NCBI GenBank assembly: GCA_949752735.1
Contig: OX457053.1
Span: 4,023,166-4,087,165, forward strand
DNA: 64,000 bases
Source of the DNA: Lumbricus terrestris
Lineage: Eukaryota; Annelida; Clitellata; Crassiclitellata; Lumbricidae
Reading direction: 5' to 3'
Shown: positions 13,257 through 25,000 of the stretch, one piece after another
Layout: the number at the start of each line of letters is the position of its first letter
Numbering within the stretch: the stretch's first letter is position 1
The notes under the pieces: model-generated
The model's database searches: none
Told to the model about the DNA's origin: nothing
Seen by the model: only the letters and a program-made list of their open reading frames with translations
Program-made: the position numbers and the translations under genes

Positions 13257-15189
13257 CAGGGGCGGATCCAGGGGGAGGCCAATCCGGCCATGGCCCCCCC
13301 ATTTCAAATCACCATGGGACGTGGCCCCCACCCATGGTGGCCCCGAAAATTTTTCAGGGTGTCAGTCATGCACAGGAGAATTAATGTATAAATGTAATTA
13401 AAATCTATAATAAAAATAATGTAGAAATGTAATTAAAATCTAATCTAAGTCTTTCACGCAAATGCATTGTCTTAATATAAAGCATCGAAATGAAACAATC
13501 TTTCAACAGTATCCAACTATGATTTATGGCATGCAATGTATGTTATTCGTGTATATATTCGTAGTAAATTGTAAAAACATTAACACCAATAAACACAATT
13601 ATAACTAAGTACAACTAACTATTAATTACAAATCAAGTTAACACTAACAACAGTGTTTGGGATGTAATTTATTTTTTGCAGATGCCAAAAAATTTCAGGG
13701 CGAAACATGTTAAGCTTTGAGTTTAGTCTATATGTGCAAGAAAAGTCGTTGATTGATAACACATGTTTACTCCTTGTTTTTATTTATATCTTACTATATT
13801 TCATTCAGTAGTGGGAAGTATTTTATTTATTCTAGTCTTAAAAAGTCATCGGTTTTTTAGGAAAAAAATTGAACACCTTTTTGAAGATTTCGGACGGTTC
13901 ACTAAAAATTCATAAGTTTTTTGGGAAGCGAAATTGAACAACTTTTTTTTAAATTTCGCACCGAAGAATAAAAATTCATCGCTCTTTTTAGACGAGAAAT
14001 TAAACACCTTTTTTAAGATTTCGCTCGGATGACTTCAAAAAGTCATCAGTTTTTTGGGATGCTAAATTGAACAACTTTTTTTGAAAATTTCGCACGGAAG
14101 ACTAAAATCTCATCACTCTTTATAGACGAAAAATTAAACACCTTTTTTAAGATTTAGCACGGATGACTACAAAAAGTCATCAGTTTTTTTGGATGCGAAA
14201 TTAAACACCTTTTTGAAAATTTCACACGGAAGAATAAAAGACATCACTCTTTTTAGACGAAAAATTAAACACTTTTTAAAGATTTCGCACGGATGACTAC
14301 AAAAAGTTATCTGTTTTTTGGATTCTAAATTGAACACCTTTTTTGAAAATTTCGCACGGAAGACCAAAAAGTCATCACTCCTTTTAGACGAAAAATTAAA
14401 CACCTTTTTTAAGATTTCGCACGGATGACTACAAAAAGTCATAAATTTTTTTGGGATGCTAAATTGAACACTTTTTTGAAAATTTCGCACGGAAGTCTAA
14501 AAAGTCATCACTCTTTTTAAGACAAAAAATTTAACACTTTTTTAAGATTTAGCACGGATGACTACAAAAAAGTCATTAGTTTTTTGGGATGCGAAATTAA
14601 ACACCTTTTTTGAAAATTTCGCACGGAAGAATAAAAAGTCATCACTTTTTTAGATGAAAAATTAAACACCTTTTTTAAGATTTCGCACGGATGACCAAAA
14701 AATGTCATCAGTTTTTTGGGAAGGAAAATTGAACACCCTTTTTGAAGATTTCCGGCGGATTACTTAAAAAAGAACATCTAGTTTTCGGGAAAGAAGTTTT
14801 TAAGTAAAGTCTATATTTATTGAGACCTTATGGCACTCTTAAAAGCACTGGAAAGTACAGCTATTTTGTTAAGATAACAGCTTAAAATGCTACCGTTGCA
14901 ATGTGAAAATTCAAAAAGTTTCTGGTGGGGAGGGGCGTATCCCCTCCCCACACCCCTCCCCTACCACTCTCGGCGCTGCGCGCCTCATGATTGTCTTCAG
15001 ACGGTCAATTATCTACCCCTCCGGAAACCTCAATCCCTTCAGAGGTGGAGGCTAAATTAAACTCTGGTTTCGGCCAAAAACGAATAAAAAAGTTCACCAG
15101 ATTTTTCAGCGATAGATCAACGAAAAATTTTCCGGCCCCAGCCCAAAATTTTTTGGCCCCCCCTTCGAAACGTTCTGGATCCGCCACTG
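13257..15189. mobile_element. Inner hAT element, 1.9 kb, inserted at the tip of its relative
   Basis: Termini CAGGGGCGGATCCAG and CTGGATCCGCCACTG. The exact 8-bp duplication GCTCAGGG (13249-13256, 15190-15197) is made of three flanking bases and the first five of the outer element. The interior contains a long tandem repeat (13840-14790). Confidence 0.88.
13840..14790. repeat. Tandem repeat inside the inner hAT, paired units of about 60 bp
   Basis: Alternating units containing TTTCGCACGGATGACTACAAA and TTTCGCACGGAAGAATAAAA, each with GTCATCA and ATTAAACACCTTTTTT, giving a period of about 115-120 bp. A minus-strand frame of 107 codons across it is a by-product. Confidence 0.85.
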
Positions 15190-15619
15190 GCTCAGGGGCG
15201 GATCCAGGATGGGGCCAATCCGGCCATGCCCCCCCATTTAGAAAATTATTTGTCACCAGCCATTTTGGCGTGGAAAGTGGACGTGACCCCCACAATCAGT
15301 TCTGTAGACCCTTTAAAAAAGGTAGTATATGATGACAAAAAAGCCGTCAACTTTTTTGGGGCGGGTAAAATGGTATATTTTCCGTGAGAATCGGGTAAAT
15401 GACTATAAAAGGTCATCAGATTTTCCGGCGGCTAAAGATGAAATTTATACTTGCCCAAGACAGACCAACATTTTCGACCCCCGCCCTTCGAAATGGATCC
15501 GCCACTGAGCCCGCTATACTACACCGTCACGCATCCCATAAATATAACAAACATTTTATTTCACCGGAAAGCAGATAAAAACATAAACAAAAATTCATAG
15601 TCATAGTCATAGTCAAATT

Positions 15620-16094
15620 CATAATCAAAGGTGGAAACTTGGTCCAGAAGTGAGGTGGGGGACGAACGAGCGGTCGAAGGTCGATCGCCGAGGCGCGCTA
15701 TTTTGGGCGGACGGCTGGGTCGCGGGCGACATTTTCATCGACCAAATTTTCTGGCGAACTTTTAAAAAGTCAGTTGGTCGAAATCTCATGGAAAATATAC
15801 CATTTTCCCTACAAAAATAGGCCTCGCTGACGACCTTTTTTCTTGGTCGAAGTCTCGTAGAAAATATATAATTTTCCCGCAAAAAATTGCTCATGACCTG
15901 TTTAGTCTATACTTCCATCTTCACCAGAGTGGTCAACTCTGAGTTGACCAATGTGATATTTAGGCCCTATGGCTATTTCTTAAATGCGGTGGGGGGCGGG
16001 ATATCAATGACATCATATAAGCATTTCCGTCGACCCACCGCAGACATCAATTGGGGAGCACCGTCCCCCCGCCCCTATAAATCTCCGCCCATGC
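15620..16094. mobile_element. Relative of the CATGGGCGGAGA MITE family, degraded
   Basis: The right end ATCTCCGCCCATG and the interior ACTTGGTCCAGAA plus the GGTCGAAATCTCATGGAAAAT module match the elements at 35537 and 54057. The left end is eroded (CATAATCAAAGGTGG). Confidence 0.45.
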
Positions 16095-16535
16095 CATTCA
16101 GTACACATCGATTCAAAATTAGCAAGGACGCCGCAGTCTATAGTCTAGCCTACGCGTAAGCCTACTAGGCTACTGTAAGCGAAACTATATAGAGCCTATA
16201 ATCTATCAACACTGTAATTAGATGAAGTGCTATAATTTCAGCACAGAAACAAAGTCCCTTAAATTGAACATAACGAATGCTATTAAATTTTGCTGCTATA
16301 TCTTCCTAACAATAATCGACCTAAACAGTAAGACCTAATTTACGCTTATGCAGGAGATGCATAATGATAGAGCCAGAACAATACTGATTGCCTTTAAAAA
16401 CAGTCCCAATAAATGTTCTCCTTGAAAATACCCATTGCCGAAGCATACATTGCATGAGGGACTCACACAATCATGTAGGCTAGCCTACTACACGAAAGAC
16501 TCAGCTACGAGCACTGTTTAAAAAAATCAACTGCC

Positions 16536-16990
16536 GGTGTCACGAAATAGAGTATCCCCCGTATTAATTGTATCCCCCAAATTAAAAAAAGTCGAACAAA
16601 CCGCTTCCGCGTGTATTTTCTTTTGCAAATTAATTTTCATCTGCTTTGTTTTGAACAATGACACCAACAGGTAGGTTTATTCCTACTAGATAATTTGTTT
16701 TGCTCTGTTTTTAGAGCAATTAAAACATTTAAAACACTTAAAAACACTCAAAGTCACTAAATAAATTCGAGTTGCCTTTTTCTGAGCATTGCTTAGGACA
16801 CTTAAAACAATTAGAGTCACTTTGAATTTTGATTACAGTGTAAATGTTTTTATTATGCGCATTTTTCAAAAGAGAGGATAGAATGGTTTATCCCCCAGGA
16901 TAGAATAGACCGGTTAATTCCATCCGGGGGGGATAGATTAATTCTTCCCCCCGGATAGCTTTCAGGGGGGATACTCCGTTTCGTGTCACC
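16536..16990. mobile_element. Foldback element with TATCCCCC arrays
   Basis: Termini GGTGTCACGAAATAGAGTAT and ATACTCCGTTTCGTGTCACC; TATCCCCC/GGGGGATA repeats recur inside both ends. No clear target duplication. The terminal sequence resembles 28944-29232 and 43656-44031. Confidence 0.65.
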
Positions 16991-17228
16991 TGTATTGCCA
17001 CGAACGCTATGCAGTGTTACTTGAAGCCGTTAGGAATTACTAATTCCAACCTTGAAAAACCACAACGGTTTAGGTCTAAGCTTAATGAATAATACAAAAT
17101 GAGTAACTACATGTAGGCCTACATGAAAACAACAAAATGCAAGAGATAAAACTCAATGATTTTGGGAAATCCACCGGAAATTGAGACTTTATGGGTGGAA
17201 TAAAATGCAGAAAATAGCAGAACTGTTC

Positions 17229-17882
17229 GGGGAACGGACATTAGCCCCCTGGACATTATCCCCCCGGACATTATCCCCCCGGACATTAGCCCCCTCGGAC
17301 ATTATCCCCCCCGGGGTAGGACATTATCCCCCCCCCAGTATATGATATCATTACCTAAAAGTGATGCACAAAATGTAATTATAATGGGCCTATGTTAAAT
17401 GAATATCGATCTATACATTACACATTTGTTTAACATCCTGTAGGAATATGTTAAGTTAATTGAAGGTTTAATATGTATATTATAAGACAGTTTAAAGGTC
17501 TGAAACGACGCTAATAGCCTAAGTCTACGACGCACAGACATAGCCTAACTGCCGTTAACAAACCTTTGCTGTAAGACACTAAACAAATAGACTGTATATG
17601 CCCTACATACGATTCCCATTCGTTCATTTCAAATCTAAGTCTAGGCCTATGCCTATTTATGCAATTAGGACCTAAATGACACTAAGTACTTTCGTTTGCA
17701 TGTGAATGCCAGTGACAAGTCTAATCGGTTACGGCATTATTCTACGAATTGCACATAGGGGGGGGACTTTGTCCGGGAGGGCTAATGTCCTACGCAAAAT
17801 CGGGGAGGGGAATATGTCCGGGGGCTAATGTCCGGGGGATCATGTCCGGGGATAATGTCCAGGGGGCTAATGTCCTACAACC
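17229..17882. mobile_element. MULE-like foldback element with GGACATTAGCCCCC arrays
   Basis: Both ends are arrays of GGACATTA(G/T)CCCCC in opposite orientation. A 9-bp target duplication GAACTGTTC (17220-17228, 17883-17891) is exact. Aligning the flanks to the homologous region downstream of gene B (around 45390-45440) gives an uninterrupted site. No transposase frame. Confidence 0.8.
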
Positions 17883-18510
17883 GAACTGTTCAATATTCTA
17901 CAAGGATTACAAATAAGCAACTACAATGTCATAAAAACCCCAAGTTCGTGTTAGAGATGAAAATTAACAGTTTACAAAGAATTCTATCGAACGATACAAT
18001 ATGGAAAATAACTGTGTGAAGTAAAAAGAAATAAGTGCCGTCCCCGGTATTCTTTATAAGTTAGGCCTACATAATCAAAAGGAGGCTCGGAAACCAAAAA
18101 CCTTCACTATCGTAGCTTATGTGTTTTGAGCTACGAAGACAGTTAGAAAAGGTCTGTTTCGACAAGATTAGAGAAAAGGATGGACAAATTAGAGGAGATA
18201 TAATCGAAGCTTACCAGATTTTCTGCAAAGGAAAAGGCGGGAGAGGTTTTTGAATTAGGCTAATGCCAAACGAAGCAACTCGAGGACACATGAATAAGTT
18301 ATTAAAGAAGCCAAAGGGAACGCAAGAGCAGTAAATCTTTAGTGCAAGAGTCATAGACCAATGGAAATTATGATGGAATGGCTTGGATGACATAGGCCCT
18401 ATTGTCTCAGTGAACACTGGTAGGACTACGGCTATAATATTACGAAGAAGATAGCGAAAATGGGTTAGACAGCGTTCCAAATGATTTTTCAGTGGTGATA
18501 ATACAGATTA

Positions 18511-18942
18511 GGGGCCGTCCATAAAGTACGTCACGCTATTTTTGACCATTTTTGACCCCCCTCCCCTCTGTCACAAACTGTCACAAATCTCGGACCCCCC
18601 CCCTAAAGTACGTCACACTTTCGAACAATTTTTTTTAAACATAACCATTTACCTAACCTTCTAAACCCTAGGATACTATCCCTAATCCCTCTGATAGTGA
18701 CGTGTGTCCCTAAACGCTTTGATAGTGACGGGAAATCAACTTTTATCCCGCCAGGCCGGGTTTTAGACACGCCTGGCCGGGCCGGGTCGGATTTTAGGTA
18801 CTAAGAAAAAAATATATATAAGAATTTAAAAAACAAATGTGTGACGTCACACATGGCCTGACCCCCTCCCCCTGTCACAAACTGTCACACTTTCTTACAC
18901 CCCCTCCCCCCCTGGAGCGTGACGTACTTTATGGACGGCCCC
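18511..18942. mobile_element. Harbinger-like MITE, 432 bp
   Basis: Inverted termini GGGGCCGTCCATAAAGTACG and CGTACTTTATGGACGGCCCC with TTA duplicated (18508-18510, 18943-18945). The homologous spot downstream of gene B (GCAGAGATTATGCGT, near 46029) is empty. The 3-bp TTA target suits PIF/Harbinger elements. Confidence 0.75.
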
Positions 18943-19039
18943 TTATGCGTCTTCCGAACCACATAAAACCGTTCTTATGTTATGTCAAATGCTAGTTTAA
19001 TCCACGTCTAATTTCCACACAATTCAAATCCGCAATTCT

Positions 19040-22000
19040 TCAATTGCACCTCGATAGCAGACGTAATTTGTAATCGGTCGGCAAAAAGGTTACGCCAGCA
19101 GATTCCTTGTATTCAACTGTCGACTGGCCATCTGGTGGTAGGATCTGGAAATGTTGGACCAGTCCAGCAAGGAAGAGAAACAGCTCCTGCTGAGCCAGGA
19201 ACTCACCGAGACAAGCACGCCTCCCTAAAGAATTGGAGTTCAACCCTTCTGTCACAAGTAACATTATGCACAATGAATGGCCACTGGATGGCGAAAGTTG
19301 AACTTTTCCATAGTTTTCTGGGATGCACATGAGCTTAGTGGGAGGTCTGTAGGCCTATTTTACCTCAATGGCCGCAAGGGCTAGAACTGCCTAGAACTAG
19401 AAGTAGCCTAAGGTCTGACTTAATAGAATCTTCAACTGCAAGCATATCCAAACAATTTCATTAGCCTAATCTAACTGGAAGACCCTGGAAAGGCAGAGTC
19501 AACTGAGTATCGAATTGGATTTCTTTTTGTCATATAATTATATGCATGTTCGTGCTGCGGCCGAGATAATTATAGTAGCCTATACTCCAACCTTATTTCG
19601 CGAATGCTGACAACAAAAGTACAAACCCATTGAGAAAGATATGACTGCTTCTCTGTTTGTGACCTTTCCATCTTCGTCCAGAAATCGTTCCGGATTAAAC
19701 GTTTCCGGGTCTTTCCAGGCGGCTGGATCCATGTGAGCACCATACAGATTTGGAATAACCTGTTTTTAAATTAAAACAAACGACGTTCAGATGTGGCTTC
19801 TTCATTGACCTGAGAACTGCCATTACATAACACGTAATGGTGATTTTGAGGTATACGGCTGTGGCATTGCATGCTACGTTTAAGTAGAGTTTGGCATAGT
19901 TCGATAATTAGTATGTGGCTAAGATGACAAGATAAAAATAAGGCTACTCTTACCGGTGCAAAGGTTTCAAATTACCCCCGGTTTCAGATTACCACCCTGC
20001 ACACTATATTTGCATCATTCATCACCATAAAAAATCAGAAAAACTGATCCCGCTTCTTGTTTTGCTTTAAAGATTTTCATCCGTCTTCCCACTTCGTGAT
20101 TTGTTATCAATATTTTCATCTGGAACTAAAATACTAATCGCCGTAAAAGTCACATAAAGAAACGGCTTCGAGGCTATTATTTTTTTCCGGATCAAATTAT
20201 TGATAATAAACCACGAAGTGGACATAGACAGTTATGGGCTCTCGTGCATTCCACGTCGCTGCCCCAGGAAATGGAATCCACATGAGTTCTTGCATTGTAG
20301 TTTAAATTCACTTCCTCCTTTAAAAAAACCCCGACTAGGAACAAACCATGTCCCTTAGCCATCAAGTACGAAAGTGTCTAACAACATTTCCCACCGTCTG
20401 CGTTATCTGCGGAATGATAACATTTAACAGCATTTGGTAAAGTGAAAGCCCTTCCCCTTGTAAGCACCTATTTTCTGGGGACCTTCGTACATGTGTAGCA
20501 TGGGCTCTTTGCATCTCCAGTTTTCCTACAACAGTGGATACTTTGTCAAGTCCATAAGTCTAATTCGCATATGCTCATGCGCTTCGCGTGAAACTCAGTG
20601 CAGTGTCCGCCCTGAAGTCGGGAGCGACTCCGAGTAGTGAGCTTGAATGGCGCTATGGCAAATGCGAGAAATAAACAAGTTAATTAACAACGCACTGAAT
20701 AACGAGAGAAAAACAAGAATTCGAAAAATACCATGCTGCCTTTTGGAATGAAATATCCGTTAAGATGAGTATCGTCCAGTGTTTCGTGAGGCAAGGCAAG
20801 TGGAACGGTCGTTTTTATGCGCATCACTTCCAGTATCACTGCCTCCGTGAATGGCAACTGCACCTTGTCATCCAAAGATGGAAGTCTATCCCTCGGAACA
20901 ACGGAATCAATCTCTGAGTGGAGATTTTTCTGGATGTCTGGATTATTGGCAAGAAAGATCAACGCCCACTGTAGGGACGTAGCTGTTGTTTCAGTTCCTG
21001 CGAAAAGGAAGTCACGCACCGTGAACAGCAGTTGCTGTCTGTCGAATTCAGGTCCTTCCATCTCAATGAAATGAGTTATGAAACTTTCTGGCAGTTCACC
21101 TTTTAGACCAGCATCGATTTTGCTGTTCAAGTACTTAAGAAGTGCATCGTGTATTTCACTGAGGAACTTCAAACTTCTTCTGTACTTCGGAAGAAACCTC
21201 GTCACTGGCAGCAAGTCCACAATCAAACGATCCTTGGAGGTGTAAACATACGCCTGTACTTTTTTGATCAGGTCGTCCAGTACTGGGCTGGAATGATCGT
21301 ATCGCTCGCCCACAATAATGCTCACGATGACATTCAAAACGCCTCTTGTTAGCAACTGATCAGCACAAATCGCCTTTCCATTCAGCTTCCGTATGTTGGC
21401 CAAAACGTCTTCCACCTCAACTTGGATTCTGGTTTCCATGATTCCCTTGCCAAATCCAAACTTCTTGAGAATGGTGAGGGACAGCTGGTGGTACTTTCGA
21501 AACTCTGAATGGTACGGATTAATTAAAAATCCTACAACAGAGTCGAAGTCTTCATGTCATCACCACAGACTATAGGCCGTACCACAAACCTCAAAAGATC
21601 TATAGCCTAGCATTCGTATCAAAGAACGAACTCTACCCACCATTGTCAGCATCATGGGCGCCCGCAGAAATTTTTGCAGGGGCGGGGCAAAATTTTTACG
21701 ATAGTTGCCAAATTTTTTAGTAGCAAGAGCTTGAAAAATGCAATACTGGAAATTAAGAATAGGCCTACGGGTATTTTTCAAAGAGGTTTCTTATGCAAAT
21801 TTCTGTTTCATTTTGTGTATAATTTTTGATACGAATAGTTTCCTTAGAAATTTTTTAAAAATAAAAAAGCAGATGCTAAAAAGTAGTTTCCTAAAGGTGC
21901 GTTATATAAGTCCATAGAATGATTGAATGAATAAATGAACGAAAAATAGGTGTCAGTTTTCAAGGGACAAGTACTCCTCTAGTTGCTTCTAAAGCACCAC

Positions 22001-25000
22001 TCGAAAGGAAATCGCAGGGCACCAGCGTTTTCACATGTGCTGCATCGAGTCAGAAGACTATTCCAAAGAGTAATCAGAAAGATGTCCGAGTCTGGTAGCC
22101 AGATGGCCAGAGTAACTGTTAATGCGGGTGTCATTTAGGAAGGTGGAGGATCCGAGGATCCGATGAGTGTGAGTATCAATCCTTTTGAACAGAACTCTTT
22201 GTCAGTTTTGGGTGTAAATCCTGAGGCGTGATAACTAGAGCCAAGTTTATCTACAGTTTGACCTCCCTAGATTATGTACTGGCAACTTGCAAAATGGACA
22301 AAATGAAGCCTGGCTTATAGCAGACTTGGTTTATATAATTACAATGCTGGTGAATAGGCAGCTCTCCTTGATGTAATTTCAGCGTACTTTGAGAAATTTT
22401 CAAATGTTTGCATAAGTATTTAATTTTTTGCAGTTGTGATTATTTGCGCTACAGCTGGATTCCACTCAAGTAGGCCGTAATCGATAGGCCTGCTGGTTGC
22501 ATGGGCGCCCGCAGGAAGGTTGAAACATTGTTACAGTTTTTAGAAAGAGCTTGAATATGCAAGGCAGAAAGTTATATGAGCTTGTTTATTTCTATATCTA
22601 AATGTAGATTTCTGACTGTATAATTCATATCATTGGTGCATTAAGGCAAAGAAATTTGTTAAAATCCCAAAAGTAGTAGTTAAAAACATATATGTCAATT
22701 TTCCAGGGGGGCAAGTCCCCTTTTGCCCCTATGTGCGGGCGCCCATGGTCAGCATGCTGGATATCAAACTGATTCAATGATCAAATTTAGATTAACTGAC
22801 ATGTGCACCTTCCTGGAGTCTGTACCCTAAGTCGCTATTAACTCCCACCATTCCATCACGTGGGTCGATGGTTACAATCATGAAGTAGCCTAGATCTAAT
22901 TATATTTTCTTTGATGCAGAACAGTTAGGTCTATGGGCTCTCGTGCATTCCACGTCGCTGCCCCAGGAAATGGAATCCACGTGAGTTCTTGCAATGCAAT
23001 TTAAATTAACTTCCTCCTTAAAAAAACCGACTAGGAACAAACCATTTTCCGTTAGCTATAGCCATCAAGCACGAAAGTGTCTAACTGCATTTCCCACTGT
23101 CTGCAAGATGATAACATTTAACAGCATTGAAGGAAGTGAAACTTCCCCCCCCAATGTAAACACCTATTTTCTGGGGACCTTCGTCCATGTGAGGCATGGG
23201 CTCTTTGCATCTCCTCCAGTCTTCCTACAACAGTGGATACACCTCCAGATTTCTAATCCCACATGCAGAGAATATATTTTATCTAACGCATGCAATGCAT
23301 TTTGTATTGTATTTAAACATTCATAAAGCACCTCAAGTAGTGTGAACAGTTCTGGGGCGCTCCCAATGCCCTCTGAAAAGAGGCAGGTTTCGAGAAGAGA
23401 CACGGCAGAAGAGAGACAGCGAGACCGAAGTGTATAGCGAACAGAAGGAGAAAGTGCGTTTCAAAGAGAAAGACCTATAGCAGTGCCGAGGAACCAAGAG
23501 GTTAGGACTGTTGGACAAACGAGCAAAGTCCACAAAGGTGGTTATCCTGATATGCCTAGCCTATTCAGTTAACTGATAGATTGCTATCATATTCTATGGT
23601 AACTCGACCCGGACCACCTTTGGACTATTCTTACGGACAATCCTTAACGTAACGCAACGCAGCGCTCTTGATTAAACTGGTTCCCCGCGAATGGCTTTCG
23701 ATTAGCGCTTCAGAAATTTAGAGATTACGATTCTAAACAGACTCCGAAAAGATTGCAATGGTCATTTTTGGCTAATATACTTTTTTAACCTAAAGTTTGT
23801 TTGTTCAAAGCCCTCAATTCGAAAAGCGAGTCTAGTTAGACATTGCTCGTGTGAATCATCGAAAAGGCCTAACATGTCAAAACATAATATTATCAGGGGC
23901 AGATCCAGGGTGAAATCCGGCCATCGACCCTGTTAGATATTTCCACAGGACGTGGCCCCTCCCCATCAAGTTTCAACTCGGGTTTCAACAAACATTCAAT
24001 GAATGAAGGGGGAAAGGCGAGCGAAAAAGTAGCATACGACAAAAAAGTCATCAGCTTTTTTGAGGGGGGGGCAGGAATAATGGTCTATTTTCATGACACT
24101 CCGACCAAATTACTAAAAAGGTCATCAGATTTTCACAAAAAATGCCCAAGTGCAAAAATATTGTCCCCTCCGAAAATGTCTGTATCCGCCCTGATACATA
24201 TACATGCATTGCCACAAGTAGTCAACACCGGCGTCTTCTGCAGATAACTACACCTTAGGCTCATAAAACTAAACCGCATCAATAATTTAACTTTAGAAAG
24301 AATCATACACACCTTTACGGTCTGGATTAAACAACCCATTGGTAAAGGAAAAAGGTCGACTTGCAAAAGTCATGGACTGTTTGACAAGAGCTTCGTGAAT
24401 CATCTCCTTACCGCTGATTACCACGGCAACTCTGAAATTCACAACATCAAACCAGAACTGAAAATTCGAAGACTTTGGTGAAAGGGCCCGCAGCGTGAAA
24501 CTCGCATGACTGGTGGTCTAATTAGCCATACATATTGGCCTACACAAGTTATAGAGCAATTATTTTTTAGGCATTAATAAGATTGAGATACCATGGACTA
24601 TAATTATGGCATGAACTGTACATGATAATATTTCAGTCAGGAGAAACGCTTTGTTGTATTCACCTATAAAATGTAAATGCACTCGGATTCTAAAAGGCGA
24701 GCGTATTCTAATTATGACCTCGATCCTGCTCATCTTTTTAGTACATTGATTGGGTCACCACCGATTCCGTTTTTATGGATATCACACGTGTTGGCCCAAG
24801 AATTATGCCACCTTCAGGAAGTGATTCGCGACCCGCACGCTCTCTGTCGTAGAGTCGCGTGAGACACAGTAAACGCCCATGTACCTGTACGTCTGCACGA
24901 TGCTGAGCGACCTCGCCTACCCGACCACTCGCTGTCAGTTACCACAGATTTCTCTACCGTACCTTTATTTATTACCTCAAATGCTTTCCGGCTCAATAAT

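Larger units (their letters stand above)
13252..15507. mobile_element. Outer hAT element split by a related hAT
   Basis: Begins with CAGGG at 13252-13256, resumes at 15198 after the inner insertion and ends GGATCCGCCACTG at 15507. Outer target duplication AACCCGCT (13244-13251) against AGCCCGCT (15508-15515), 7 of 8. Without the insert it is about 315 bp. Confidence 0.8.

Noticed and set aside
14167..14490. 107-codon minus-strand frame with repeated FSKKVFNF-like units
   Set aside because: A by-product of the tandem repeat inside the 13257-15189 hAT; no start context or homology.
20817..21074. Plus-strand frames overlapping P450 exon 3 (also 39893-40153 and 48464-48995)
   Set aside because: Antisense shadows of exon 3; similar only because the exons are paralogous.
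24431..24460. Upstream AG acceptor (TTTTCAG before TTCTGG) for gene D exon 2
   Set aside because: With the phase set by exon 1 it runs into TGA within seven codons; the AG at 24432-24433 keeps the frame and matches the paralogs.
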